Shown here one piece after another: positions 49,177 to 58,077 of a stretch of 64,000 nt of DNA. The stretch is taken from assembly GCF_012927275.1 (NCBI RefSeq), contig NZ_JABBGG010000002.1:248001-312000 (forward strand). Direction: 5' to 3'. Below the pieces are notes generated by a model. It searched no databases and was not told the DNA's origin. It saw only the letters and a list, made by a program, of their open reading frames with translations. Origin of the DNA: Massilia polaris. GTDB taxonomy: Bacteria; Pseudomonadota; Gammaproteobacteria; Burkholderiales; Burkholderiaceae_D. Each line of letters opens with the position of its first letter. Within the stretch, counting starts at the first letter, position 1. A program made the position numbers and the translations under genes.

Positions 49177-49191
49177 GCAACTTCCATGCCA
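49177..49191 (-). promoter_or_regulatory. Sigma-54 promoter of the ABC efflux operon
   Basis: On the minus strand TGGCAT-GGAAG-TTGC gives the GG/GC pair with exact -24/-12 spacing (consensus TGGCAC-N5-TTGC). It directs transcription into the adaptor gene. The divergent gene encodes a sigma-54-dependent activator, which strengthens the call. Confidence 0.82.
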
Positions 49192-49232
49192 CGCCCGTGT
49201 CGGTGCGAATTCGTCGTTCGCCACGCAGCGAA

Positions 49233-49271
49233 TGTCCAGTAACGGACGATCCAGGTGTTCGCTTCCGGACA
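49233..49271. promoter_or_regulatory. Two TGTCC-N6-GGACA palindromes, putative activator sites
   Basis: TGTCC-N6-GGACG at 49233-49248 and TGTTC-N6-GGACA at 49256-49271 share one pattern and are 23 bases apart. They lie 68-106 bases upstream of the predicted sigma-54 start site, where NtrC-type activators bind. Confidence 0.68.
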
Positions 49272-49354
49272 CTCCGCCGCAAACCCGGCTATGTGATTGC
49301 TGGCAACCGGACGCTGCTGCTAGAATCGGCGCACCGCTTCCCACCCCACTCCCC

Positions 49355-50701
49355 ATGCCCGGCATCCCAGCGCAGATCCTGATCCTCGACGACGATGCCG
49401 ATGTGGCCTACGCCGCGAAACTGCTGCTGCGTCGCGCCGGACAGGTCACCACGCTGGGCGATCCCTCGCAGGTCGCGCGTTACCTGCAGCACAGCGCGCC
49501 TGATGTGGTGCTGCTCGATTTCAATTTCACGCCGGGACGGACCGATGGCGCGCAGGGATTGAAGGTGCTGGACCAGTTGCAAGCCTTGCCCAATCCGCCC
49601 GCCGTGATCGCCATGACGGCGTATGCCGACGTCCCGCTGGCGGTTGCCGCGATGAAGCGCGGCGCCTGCGACTTCATCACCAAGCCGTGGGACAATGCGC
49701 GCCTGGCTGCCACCGTCGATGCGGCATTGGCGCGCCGCGCCGCTGCCGCATCGCCACCGCCGCCGGCCACATCCGCCCTGCTCGGCGACTCGGTCGCCAT
49801 GCGCGCACTGCGCGCGGCGATTGCCAATGTGGGACCGACCGAGGCCAATGTCATGGTGCTCGGCGAGAACGGCGTGGGCAAGGAACTGGTGGCGCGCGGC
49901 GTCCATCTCGCGTCGCGCCGCGCCGCCGGGCAATTCCTCGCCGTCGATATGGGAAGCTTGCCGGAATCGATGCTCGAAAGTGAGCTGTTTGGCCACCGCA
50001 AAGGCGCGTTCACGGATGCGCGCAACGACCGTGCGGGGCGATTCCAGTCCGCCTCGGGAGGCACGCTGTTCCTCGACGAGATCGGCAACCTGGCGCTGGC
50101 CGCACAATCGAAGCTGCTGACTGCGCTGGAACGCCGCGAAGTCACGCCGCTGGGAGCCGATCGCCCGCAAACAATTGACGTGCGCATCATCAGCGCCACC
50201 AACCTCGATGAAGCAAGGCTGTATGACGCGCAAGGCTTCCGTCCCGACTTGCTGTTCCGCCTGAACACGATCGTCATCCGCGTGCCGCCCTTGCGCGAGC
50301 GGCCCGGCGACATTCCCCAGCTGCTGACGCATTACCTGGCGCTGTACCAAAATCAATACGGCAGGCCCGGGCGCGCCATCGCGCCTTCCGCATTCGATGC
50401 GCTGTGTTCGCATGCATGGCCGGGCAATGTGCGCGCGCTGCGCCATGCCTGCGAGCGCGCCGTGATCCTGTCCGAGTCGGAGCTCTACTCCCTCGCGGAT
50501 TTCGGCTTGCATAGCGCCGACCCGGTTCCAGTCCCTGCGCCATCGGCCTCCACGGCCACTGCCCTCAAGCTCGACGCGCTCGAACGCGACGCGGTCGCCG
50601 CTTCGCTGGAACAAGCGCAGGGCAACATCAGCCATGCGGCGAAACTGCTCGGCATCAGCCGCGCCGCCTTGTACCGGAAGCTGGAAAAACATGGACTCTG
50701 A
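49355..50701 (+). CDS. Sigma-54-dependent NtrC-type response regulator
   Basis: A 448-residue regulator. The receiver domain (residues 5-120) has the acidic cluster DDD, Asp55 as phosphorylation site (VVLLDFNF) and the conserved Lys in TKPW. The AAA+ domain has Walker A GENGVGKE, the sigma-54 loop GAFTDA (a variant of GAFTGA) and GGTLFLDEIGN. A Fis-type HTH ends the protein (GNISHAAKLLGISRAALYRKL). The ATG at 49355 was chosen over an upstream frame to 49232, since receiver homology begins there. It diverges from the ABC operon, its probable target. Confidence 0.92.
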   Translation: MPGIPAQILILDDDADVAYAAKLLLRRAGQVTTLGDPSQVARYLQHSAPDVVLLDFNFTPGRTDGAQGLKVLDQLQALPNPPAVIAMTAYADVPLAVAAMKRGACDFITKPWDNARLAATVDAALARRAAAASPPPPATSALLGDSVAMRALRAAIANVGPTEANVMVLGENGVGKELVARGVHLASRRAAGQFLAVDMGSLPESMLESELFGHRKGAFTDARNDRAGRFQSASGGTLFLDEIGNLALAAQSKLLTALERREVTPLGADRPQTIDVRIISATNLDEARLYDAQGFRPDLLFRLNTIVIRVPPLRERPGDIPQLLTHYLALYQNQYGRPGRAIAPSAFDALCSHAWPGNVRALRHACERAVILSESELYSLADFGLHSADPVPVPAPSASTATALKLDALERDAVAASLEQAQGNISHAAKLLGISRAALYRKLEKHGL

Positions 50702-51914
50702 CCCGCGCCCGAAACGCCTCGTGTACGGTGGCGCGTTGCTGTTGGCGATGGCAGCGTGGGGCGCTGGTTCGGCACCAACAGATTCCGCGCGTCTCGGTGC
50801 CAGCGCGGTTGCCGCGACCGTGGCGATCATGCTGTTCCGCCGTGGCCTGGCCGCAGCGGAACAATTGCCGCCGCTTGAGGTCGCGGTTGGATTGCCACCC
50901 GACCAGGCCATGCTTGCGACGCGCGCGCTTGGCCTTGAGTCGCAGCTGGAACACGCGCCCATCGCGCTGTTTCGTATTCTTCCCTCGCGCCTGGACGCGG
51001 TCGAACCAGTCAACGCCAGCGCGCGCCGCCTGCTGGCGCCGGGCCGCGCATCGGATGTGCCAGCGGTGCACCGCGCGCTGGCGGAACTGGCGGTCGGCCA
51101 GCGCCGCGTCATCGATTTCGATACCGAGCGCGGCACCGAACGCGCGCTCGCCACCGCCAACGCGATGACGGTCGATGGCGAGCCGCAGCGCCTGGTGGCG
51201 CTGATGCCGATGGAAGACGAGCTCGAAGCCGAAGCCATGCAGGCATGGCAAAAGCTGGTCCATGTGCTGACCCATGAAATCATGAATTCGCTGACGCCGG
51301 TGGCATCGCTGTCGCAGACCTCGCGCGAGTTGCTGCGCGGCGCCAGCGCCAGCCTGCCGGCAGACATCGCCGGCGATCTCGACATCGCACTCGATGCGAT
51401 CAGCCGCCGCGCCGACAGCCTGACGCAGTTCGTCAGCGGCTACCGCACCCTGGCGAGCGTGCCGGAAGCCCGTCCGCAGCGGATCGCCGTGTCGCGGATG
51501 TTCGCCGGGTTGTCCGCCCTGGTGGGCCCGGCGTGGCAGGCCCGTGGCGGTCGCGCCATCTTTGTCGTCGAGCCCGATTCCCTTGAACTGATGGCCGACC
51601 CGGGGCAACTGGAGCAGGCACTGGTCAACCTGATCAAGAACGCGGCCGAAGCAAGCGCAGGACAGGCGGTGCCGGAAGTGCGGATCAGCGCCAGGCTCGC
51701 ACGCGGCGGGCGCCTGCATATCGCCGTAAGCGACAACGGTCCCGGCGTGCCGGACGACCTGATCGCCGCCATCTTCACGCCCTTCTTCTCGACGCGGGAG
51801 AAAGGCAGCGGCATCGGCCTGGCCATGGTGCGCCAGCTGGTGCACCGCAATGGCGGCGCGGTTCGCTATGCCAGGTCGCTTGGCGGCGGGGCGCGCTTCA
51901 TCATTACCTTCTGA
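50691..51914 (+). CDS. Sensor histidine kinase
   Basis: A 407-residue kinase with two short N-terminal membrane helices (about residues 10-26 and 33-50) and hardly any periplasmic loop, so an internal or membrane signal is likely. A PAS-like segment fills 70-175. The phospho-accepting His195 is in VLTHEIMNSLTPV. The ATPase domain has NLIKNAAEAS, DNGPGVPDD and GSGIGLAMVRQLV. The gene overlaps the response regulator by 11 bases, so the pair is coupled. Confidence 0.93.
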   Translation: MDSDPRPKRLVYGGALLLAMAAWGAGSAPTDSARLGASAVAATVAIMLFRRGLAAAEQLPPLEVAVGLPPDQAMLATRALGLESQLEHAPIALFRILPSRLDAVEPVNASARRLLAPGRASDVPAVHRALAELAVGQRRVIDFDTERGTERALATANAMTVDGEPQRLVALMPMEDELEAEAMQAWQKLVHVLTHEIMNSLTPVASLSQTSRELLRGASASLPADIAGDLDIALDAISRRADSLTQFVSGYRTLASVPEARPQRIAVSRMFAGLSALVGPAWQARGGRAIFVVEPDSLELMADPGQLEQALVNLIKNAAEASAGQAVPEVRISARLARGGRLHIAVSDNGPGVPDDLIAAIFTPFFSTREKGSGIGLAMVRQLVHRNGGAVRYARSLGGGARFIITF

Positions 51915-51977
51915 TTTTTCTATCCTGCATGGCTGAGCCGATATATAGTTAAAAGATTAACTCTTTGTCAGGGAATC

Positions 51978-53027
51978 ATGCGCGCCATCGTCCGACTCTG
52001 TCTCATCCCGTTGTTTCTCTTTCCATTAGCGGCATCCGCCGCAGCGCCGGTCGTGGAAACGCATGAGTGCGCCCGCAAAGGCGGCGGCATTGCCGAACAA
52101 CGTTACGTGTCGATCGGCGGCATCGAGCAATGGATGACGATCAGGGGCGCCAGCTGCGCCAATCCTGTCGTGCTGATCGTGCATGGCGGGCCTGGAAATC
52201 CGATGACGCCTTACGCGAGCAAGCTCTACGGAGCTTGGGAGAAGGAGTTCACGCTCGTCCAGTGGGACCAGCGCGGCGCCGGCCGGACCTTCGGTCGCAA
52301 TAAAGGCAGCGCGGACGAGACCCTGACGGTCGAGCGCATGGCGAAGGATGGCGTCGAGGTGGCGGAATACCTGACGCACCGCCTCGGCAAGCAGAAAGTG
52401 ATCCTCAAGGGCGGATCGTGGGGTTCGGTGCTGGCGGTGCACATGGCGAAGATGCGGCCGGACCTGTTCGCCGCCTACGTCGGCACCAGCCAGCTCATCA
52501 GCAATCGCGACAATTCACTGGCCAGCTACACCAAGGTTCTGGAGCGCGCCCGTGCCGCCGGCGACAGCAAAACCGTCGCTACCATCGAAGCGCTGGGACC
52601 GCCGCCATGGAAGAACCCGCGCAACTTCGGCATCCTGCGGCGTGCGACGCGGCTATACGAAGCAAAGGTGACGGATCCGGCGCCAGCCGCCTGGTGGACG
52701 CGCGCGCCCGAGTACGCCACGGCGCAGGCGGCAGCCGAATACGAGGCGGGCGAGGATTACGCCTACCTGCAGTTCGTCGGCATGGAAGGCGACGGCATGC
52801 TCCGCACGATCGACCTGCCGAAGCTTGGCACGCGGTTCGACATGCCGGTGTACCTGATCCAGGGCGCTGAAGACCTGGTGACGACGAAGGAAGTGACGAA
52901 GGCGTATTTCGACAGCATCGTCGCGCCGCACAAGGACCATATCCTGCTCGAACGTGTCGGCCACGATCCGAACACTGCCATGCTCGACGCGCAGTACAAA
53001 GTGCTCAAAAGCATCCGCGCGCGCTGA
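51978..53027 (+). CDS. Alpha/beta hydrolase, exported, proline iminopeptidase-like
   Basis: A 349-residue hydrolase with a signal peptide ending at SAAAP near residue 22. The oxyanion motif HGGPG is near residue 72, and the nucleophile elbow GGSWGS holds the catalytic serine near 150. The aspartate of GAEDLVT and the histidine of RVGHDPN complete the triad. HGGPG and the overall form place it with prolyl aminopeptidase-type enzymes. Periplasmic location is inferred. The substrate is unknown. Confidence 0.87.
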   Translation: MRAIVRLCLIPLFLFPLAASAAAPVVETHECARKGGGIAEQRYVSIGGIEQWMTIRGASCANPVVLIVHGGPGNPMTPYASKLYGAWEKEFTLVQWDQRGAGRTFGRNKGSADETLTVERMAKDGVEVAEYLTHRLGKQKVILKGGSWGSVLAVHMAKMRPDLFAAYVGTSQLISNRDNSLASYTKVLERARAAGDSKTVATIEALGPPPWKNPRNFGILRRATRLYEAKVTDPAPAAWWTRAPEYATAQAAAEYEAGEDYAYLQFVGMEGDGMLRTIDLPKLGTRFDMPVYLIQGAEDLVTTKEVTKAYFDSIVAPHKDHILLERVGHDPNTAMLDAQYKVLKSIRAR

Positions 53028-53249
53028 TCAGGCCATGCGCGGGCCACCCTTGCCGCGGCCGTCGAACAGGACGTCGCGCCGCAGCCGGATGCCGCTCGAC
53101 CGGATGCCGCTGACCACTCCCCACGCGGCAGCCCAGCGCTTCGCGCGTTCCTGTTCCTGCGCTGACTCGGACCGGATCGCACGTCCGATCGCCTCCGCCA
53201 TGCGATGCATGGCGTAAGCTTTTCGTTGTTCCCTGGGACGGTGATTCAT
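53028..53249 (-). CDS. Small uncharacterised protein, paralogue A
   Basis: A 73-residue basic protein without membrane segment or signal. It is not recognised as a named family. It aligns without gaps to the protein at 53541-53783 over 61 residues with 30 identities. Shared features are RK-Y-M-RM, AI-RAI, EQ, RW-AAWG, GIRS and RLR. The pattern suggests a short helical fold with a conserved tryptophan pair. Conservation between two copies in the predicted frames supports real coding. The two genes diverge across 291 bases. Confidence 0.72.
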   Translation of the reverse strand: MNHRPREQRKAYAMHRMAEAIGRAIRSESAQEQERAKRWAAAWGVVSGIRSSGIRLRRDVLFDGRGKGGPRMA

Positions 53250-53540
53250 AAATTACCCGCTACTTGTCCGCTCTTGTAACCACACTAGCGTCCGCCCCCC
53301 TTGCGGACAGTGCGTGAACGTACGATCAGCGGCGGCAATCGTCGTTGTTCGCGCTATTCGTGCGATCACGCAATCAATCTGAATTCCTGCGGAAACGTTT
53401 CGTCGCAAATTCGACAACATACCTTGTTCCAGCCAAAGAAATGCAGGGATCATTTGTTCAACTGTACAAGCGCCCAGTAGTTTTGACCGCGCTCAGCCGT
53501 AAAATATGAACGATAAAATATTTGCAACTCCTCATACGAC
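53250..53540. other. Divergent intergenic region between the small paralogues
   Basis: These 291 bases hold no supported gene. They become AT-rich towards the right (AAAATATGAACGATAAAATATT), where a promoter for paralogue B is likely. No clear operator was identified. Confidence 0.5.
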
Positions 53541-53783
53541 ATGACACGAACTGACCGCCAGGAGCGAAAAAGCTACGGCATGCTGCGCATGAGCCGGGCG
53601 ATCAGCCGCGCCATCAGCGCGCCGACGCCGAATGAGCAGGACAAGGCGATCCGCTGGGTCGCGGCATGGGGATTGATCGGTGGAATTCGCTCGGACACGG
53701 TCCGCCTGCGCAATCCCGAACTGATCCAGCCGGTTCCGGCGCAGCAGGAGCACACCTACGCCGAAACGGCGCAGTCGGGCTGA
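53541..53783 (+). CDS. Small uncharacterised protein, paralogue B
   Basis: An 80-residue protein starting MTRTDRQERKSYGMLRM. It is homologous along its first 61 residues to the product at 53028-53249. The C-terminal 19 residues (LIQPVPAQQEHTYAETAQSG, in part) are unrelated to paralogue A. No known domain is recognised. It ends 10 bases before the convergent aquaporin gene's stop codon. Function is unknown. Confidence 0.72.
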   Translation: MTRTDRQERKSYGMLRMSRAISRAISAPTPNEQDKAIRWVAAWGLIGGIRSDTVRLRNPELIQPVPAQQEHTYAETAQSG

Positions 53784-53793
53784 CCGCCAGGTT

Positions 53794-54528
53794 TCAGGCC
53801 TGGCCGGCGGTACTGTCGAAATCGCCCGGTGCGACTGTGCCGGCGATGGTCGCGTCTTTCGGCGCGGCCGGATACAGCCAGCAGAACACCATCGTCGCGG
53901 CCGCGGCGCCAGCCAGTTGGGCAAGGATGAATCCGGGCGCGTCGACCGGACGGATGCCGGCAAAGGTATCGCTGGCGGCACGCGCCAGCGTAACGGCCGG
54001 GTTGGCGAACGACGTCGACGCGGTGAACCAGTAGGCGGCGGTGATGTAGGCGGCCACGGCAAACGGCGTGATTGCCGGCCGGCTGCGCGAACAGCCGATG
54101 ATGACCGCCAGCAACCCGAACGTGGCGACGAACTCGCTCCACCATTGCGCAGGCCCGCTGCGCTCGTGCGCCGAGGCGAACAGCAAGGGCGCCTCGAACA
54201 TCAGGTGCGCCGCCATCACGCCGGCGAAGGCGCCGATAAGCTGCACGGCAATATACGGCAGCACTTCGCGCGCCGGCATGTTGCGTTGCCACGCCTCGGA
54301 CAATGTCACCGCCGGGTTGAAGTGCGCGCCAGAAATCGGGCCGAAGGTCAGGATCAGCGCGGCCAGGCCGGCGCCGGTGGCAATCGTATTGGCCAGCAAG
54401 GCGATTGCGACATTGCCGCCAGCAAGGCGTTCGGCCATGATGCCCGAACCGACCACGACCGCCAGCAGGAAGGCCGTCCCCAGTCCTTCCGCGACCAGCC
54501 TTCTTGCCGTGTTACTTCGACTGTTCAT
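53794..54528 (-). CDS. Aquaporin-type channel (AqpS-like, arsenic-associated)
   Basis: MIP-family channel of 244 residues and six helices. The two pore motifs are NPAVTLSEA near residue 65 and NPAVTLARA near 190, the second preceded by STSFA. The ATG at 54528 overlaps the acetyltransferase stop codon as ATGA. A longer frame to 54570 exists but ignores this coupling. Its place in an arsR-arsN2 operon points to conduction of arsenite or methylarsenite, as for AqpS of rhizobia. This is inferred from context. Confidence 0.85.
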   Translation of the reverse strand: MNSRSNTARRLVAEGLGTAFLLAVVVGSGIMAERLAGGNVAIALLANTIATGAGLAALILTFGPISGAHFNPAVTLSEAWQRNMPAREVLPYIAVQLIGAFAGVMAAHLMFEAPLLFASAHERSGPAQWWSEFVATFGLLAVIIGCSRSRPAITPFAVAAYITAAYWFTASTSFANPAVTLARAASDTFAGIRPVDAPGFILAQLAGAAAATMVFCWLYPAAPKDATIAGTVAPGDFDSTAGQA

Positions 54529-54983
54529 TCGCCTGCCTTGGTCGCCTGTGTCAGGTCTTTTTCCATGCACACGGCGCTGGCCGGGCAGAATTTTGAAAAC
54601 TGGGTGCTGTGGCGCAGTGCCTCAGGCGCATCCTCGCGAGCGATTGCGCGGTAACCATGGTCCTCGAAGAAGCCGGAGGCGCTGGTTGTCAGCAGGAACA
54701 GGCGCGCAATGCCGGACTGGCGCGCGTGCGCTTCAATCGCCTCGACCAGGTGGCGTCCTTGTCCGACGCCCTGGCGCGACGCATCGACCGCCAGCGAACG
54801 CAGCAGCGCATCGCGGCCGTAGCGTTCGATGCCGACACAGCCAACCACCGCGCTGTCTTTCTCGACGACGAGGAAATCGGGCAGATGCGACGGCCCGATG
54901 TCGGAAAACGGCAGTCCGGCGTTCTCGAGAATCTGCCCAATCTCAGGCAGGTCGGCGGTTGTTGCTTGTCGTATTGTTGCCAT
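54525..54983 (-). CDS. arsN2: Arsenic-associated GNAT acetyltransferase ArsN2-like
   Basis: A 152-residue GNAT protein. The acetyl-CoA loop is RQGVGQGRHLVEAIEAHARQ. The end SKFCPASAVCMEKDL, with its two cysteines, is characteristic of the ArsN2 group in ars operons. The related ArsN1 acetylates arsinothricin; the substrate of ArsN2 is not established. It lies 12 bases after arsR and overlaps the aquaporin gene. Confidence 0.83.
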   Translation of the reverse strand: MATIRQATTADLPEIGQILENAGLPFSDIGPSHLPDFLVVEKDSAVVGCVGIERYGRDALLRSLAVDASRQGVGQGRHLVEAIEAHARQSGIARLFLLTTSASGFFEDHGYRAIAREDAPEALRHSTQFSKFCPASAVCMEKDLTQATKAGE

Positions 54984-54995
54984 GACTTATCCTTT

Positions 54996-55307
54996 TCAGC
55001 AGGGCTGGCCAGCACAGCAATTCTCGGTCAGAAAACCGATCAGCCCGTTGACGGTTGCGAAATTCGCCGCATACAGCAGGAAGCGGCCATCCTGGGTTGC
55101 CGTAATCAGCTGGGCGTGAACCAGCTCCTTCAAATGGAATGATAGCGAAGATGACGGGATGCCGAGCTCCGCCGCGATCTTGCCGGGCGTCATCCCTCCG
55201 GGGCCAGCTTGCACGAGCAGGCGGTAGACGGCCAGGCGCGACTCCTGCGCCAGGGCGGCGAGGGCGGCGATGACAGGTTTGGTGTCCAGTGGGTTAGGTT
55301 CGATCAT
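54996..55307 (-). CDS. arsR: ArsR family metalloregulator
   Basis: A 103-residue winged-helix repressor. The recognition helix reads GIPSSSLSFHLKELVHAQLI. A C-terminal cysteine cluster, Cys97, Cys98 and Cys103 (ENCCAGQPC), matches the arsenite site described for Acidithiobacillus ferrooxidans ArsR rather than the CVC site of plasmid R773. It should repress its own operon (arsR-arsN2-aquaporin) until As(III) or methylarsenite binds. Confidence 0.92.
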   Translation of the reverse strand: MIEPNPLDTKPVIAALAALAQESRLAVYRLLVQAGPGGMTPGKIAAELGIPSSSLSFHLKELVHAQLITATQDGRFLLYAANFATVNGLIGFLTENCCAGQPC

Positions 55308-55309
55308 AT

Positions 55310-55325
55310 TTCTATGATATTAGAA
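55310..55325. promoter_or_regulatory. Inverted repeat at the arsR start, putative operator
   Basis: TTCTA-N6-TAGAA begins three bases upstream of the arsR start codon, in the AT-rich leader. The position is right for ArsR autorepression. The arms are short, so this is tentative. Confidence 0.45.
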
Positions 55326-55416
55326 TTGTCGAACAAGAGCAATTGATTGGTCGGCAAGGCGGAATACGGATCGTGAACCGGTCGGGGAAGTGGTATGGCG
55401 GAATGCTGATGCAGAA

Positions 55417-55455
55417 AAACACAGGGTGGCAAGCGCCGCGGCGCCCGCCACCCTG
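55417..55455 (-). terminator. Intrinsic terminator of the TonB receptor gene
   Basis: CAGGGTGGC and GCCACCCTG (nine pairs) enclose a GC-rich loop and are followed on the minus strand by TGTTTTTC. It lies 8 bases past the receptor stop codon. Confidence 0.75.
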
Positions 55456-55462
55456 CTTCAGC

Positions 55463-57949
55463 TTAGAAGCTGTACGAAGCGCGGGCGTAGATGAAGCGGC
55501 CCGAACGTCCGAACGGCGCGTAGTTGGCGAACGCCGCGTTGCCGGTCGTGTTCAGCGCCGGCGGCAGCGACTCAGGATACTCGTCGAAGACGTTGTCCGC
55601 CCCGACCGCCACATTCAGCTTCGGCGTCACCGCGTAGCGCGCTTCGAGGTCGACCACGGTCTGGGCGCCCATCGTGAAGTCCAGCGCGGCGGTGGTGCCA
55701 GGCGACAGCACCTTGCCGTAACGCGTGGCGCGGAAGGTTGCGCCCCACTGGCCAAGCTTCCAGTTCACGTTCGCGTTGATCTTGTTCTCCGGCTGGCCCT
55801 GCTCGAGCGACAGCACGTTGAGGCGATCGAACAACGATGGCGCCGGACTCAGCGCGGACAGCTGGGCGGTCACCGGTACCTTGGTCACTTCGGTGTCGGT
55901 AAAGTTGCCGGCCACGGTGAAGTCGAACTTGCCGGCTTCGCCCAAGTTCATCGGCCAGTTGAAGACCACGTCCACGCCGCGGGTGCTGGTATCCACACCG
56001 TTGATGAAGAAGCGGCCGCCGCCCACACCGATGAAGCCTTGCGCACGGATGAAGTCGCGCACATTGGTCGCCGTCAGGTTTTCCGACAGGATGATGCGGT
56101 CGTCGATATCGATGCGGTAGGCATCCACCGTCACGTTCAGGCCGCCGAAGCGCATCACCGCGCCGAGCGAGACGTTGAGCGATTTTTCCGCGTCCAATGG
56201 CTTGGCGCCGAGGGCCACCGCGACCGGATCATTCGGCTTGAAGGTGGTGATCTCGAACGGCACGCCGTTGATGAAGTTGGTCGACGTCGTCGTGAAGTTC
56301 TGCTGCTGCGGCGACGGTGCGCGGAAGCCGTTCTGCACCGAACCGCGCAGCGCGAACGCCTTGTTGAAGTCGTAGCGCATCGCAAACTTTCCGGCCAGGC
56401 TTTCGCCGAAGTCGGAGTAATGCTCGCCGCGTACCGCGACCGAGGCCAGCAGTTCCTTGGTCAGGTTCGCTTCCAGGTCGACGAAGGCGCCGATCGCGGT
56501 GCGGTGCGTGTTGCTTTCGTTGGCCGGGCGGAAGCCAGGGAACACCTGCGCACCCGGAGGCGCTGGCGTGCCATTGGCCAGGGTGACGCCGCCGTGACGG
56601 TACGAATCCGGCTCGCCGGCAAACAGCTCGTAGCCCTCGCGGCGCGCCTCGGCGCCCACGGCCACGTTCAGCGGCGAGGCCAGGCTGGCCACCGGCACCG
56701 AACGCACGCCGGTCAGGTTCAAGACCAGCTGGTCGTAGGAGAAGCCGCCAGCTTCGAACTCGGTCTTGCTGGACGGGCCGATCGAACGGTTCAGCGTGTT
56801 CTCGATGGTGAACGCCATCTTGTTCTTGCCGTAGCCGAGCGACGCGTCCATGTCCCACTCGCCCATGATCCATGAAACGCCGCCGGTCGCGCTGTAGTCG
56901 TCAACCGATGGGGCGATGATCGGCAGGTAGCCGTTCGGATAGATCGAGATGATGTTCTGGTCCTGCAAGGCGCGGCGGAAGAAGCCGGCCGAACGGGCAT
57001 CGCGCTTTTGGTAGCTGGCCCAGCCGTACAGCTTGACGTTGCTGCCGAGGTTGTAGCCGGCGTTGGCGAACACGGTCGCCTGCTCCATTTCCGGTTCGCC
57101 GTACCAGGCGTTGAAGCGGTTGATCGTGGCTTCACGCGGATCGAAGGCGCCGTTTACCAGCGGATATTGCTGGCGGAAATCCCAGCCGCCGCGCTCGGTG
57201 CGCTTCTGGTCCTTGACTTCCGCGGCAAGGGTCAGGTAGCCGTCTTCGCCGAGGCTCAGGCCCTTCCACAGGCTGACGGTCAGGGTCTCGCCGTCGGAGC
57301 GCTTGCGCGAGGCAGGCGGGGCCCAGGTGGCCCCGGCAGGCGTCGGGCTGGCCACGATATCGTATTCGCTCTCGCGCGCGCCATAGGAAACGGTGGCCTC
57401 GCCGCCATCGCGGTTGGTGCGCAGGCGGATGTTGACCACGCCCGAAATCGCATCCGAGCCGTACTGGGCGGCGGCGCCGTCACGCAGCACCTCGATGGTA
57501 CGGACCATCGCGGTAGGGATCGTGTTCATGTCGACGGCAGCCGAGCCGCGGCCGATCGTACCGTTCACGTTCACCAGCGCCGACGCATGGCGGCGCTTCG
57601 AGTTGACCAGCACCAGGGTCTGGTCCGGCGCCATGCCGCGCAGGGTGGCAGGACGGATGGTGTCGGTACCGTCGGCAAGGCCGGGGCGTGGGAAATTCAG
57701 CGAAGGCAGCGCCACCGACAGCGCCTGGTTCATCTCGGTGCTGCCGCTGGCTTTGAGCGTATCGGCGGAAATGATGTCGACCGGGGCGGCGGTATCGAGC
57801 GCGGTGCGGTTCGCAACGCGGGTACCGGTCACGACGACAGTGGCGGAGGGGTCGTTGGACACTGTCTGCGCCACGGAAGCGCTTGATGCGAACAGCGAAG
57901 CGATGGTTAAGGCGAGAAACTGTTTCTTGGGTGCGAACGTTCTATGCAT
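55463..57949 (-). CDS. TonB-dependent outer-membrane receptor
   Basis: An 828-residue receptor. The signal peptide ends near SASVAQT (residue 28). The plug domain has VVVTGTRVANRTALDTAAPV, a segment resembling a TonB box, and IEVLRDGAAAQYGSDAISGVVNI. The barrel ends with RFIYARASYSF and a terminal aromatic. No siderophore synthesis or sigma/anti-sigma genes are adjacent, so the substrate is unknown. The plug with ALPSLNFPRPG resembles the group that takes up organic compounds and not only iron chelates. Confidence 0.92.
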   Translation of the reverse strand: MHRTFAPKKQFLALTIASLFASSASVAQTVSNDPSATVVVTGTRVANRTALDTAAPVDIISADTLKASGSTEMNQALSVALPSLNFPRPGLADGTDTIRPATLRGMAPDQTLVLVNSKRRHASALVNVNGTIGRGSAAVDMNTIPTAMVRTIEVLRDGAAAQYGSDAISGVVNIRLRTNRDGGEATVSYGARESEYDIVASPTPAGATWAPPASRKRSDGETLTVSLWKGLSLGEDGYLTLAAEVKDQKRTERGGWDFRQQYPLVNGAFDPREATINRFNAWYGEPEMEQATVFANAGYNLGSNVKLYGWASYQKRDARSAGFFRRALQDQNIISIYPNGYLPIIAPSVDDYSATGGVSWIMGEWDMDASLGYGKNKMAFTIENTLNRSIGPSSKTEFEAGGFSYDQLVLNLTGVRSVPVASLASPLNVAVGAEARREGYELFAGEPDSYRHGGVTLANGTPAPPGAQVFPGFRPANESNTHRTAIGAFVDLEANLTKELLASVAVRGEHYSDFGESLAGKFAMRYDFNKAFALRGSVQNGFRAPSPQQQNFTTTSTNFINGVPFEITTFKPNDPVAVALGAKPLDAEKSLNVSLGAVMRFGGLNVTVDAYRIDIDDRIILSENLTATNVRDFIRAQGFIGVGGGRFFINGVDTSTRGVDVVFNWPMNLGEAGKFDFTVAGNFTDTEVTKVPVTAQLSALSPAPSLFDRLNVLSLEQGQPENKINANVNWKLGQWGATFRATRYGKVLSPGTTAALDFTMGAQTVVDLEARYAVTPKLNVAVGADNVFDEYPESLPPALNTTGNAAFANYAPFGRSGRFIYARASYSF

Positions 57950-58077
57950 TGTTTTTTTTCCTCGTTGATGGAATTACGACCGGCAAAAGCTGCGAACCTG
58001 CTTTTGATACTCGTACTTACATGCAACAAAGTCAATTCTGCAACACTCGATCTGGTGCAGATAACAACAGATAAAAT

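Noticed and set aside
49355-50701. GAFTDA in place of GAFTGA as a defect in sigma-54 contact
   Set aside because: This variant is, to my knowledge, found in other members of this regulator family, and the sigma-54 promoter next door argues for function.
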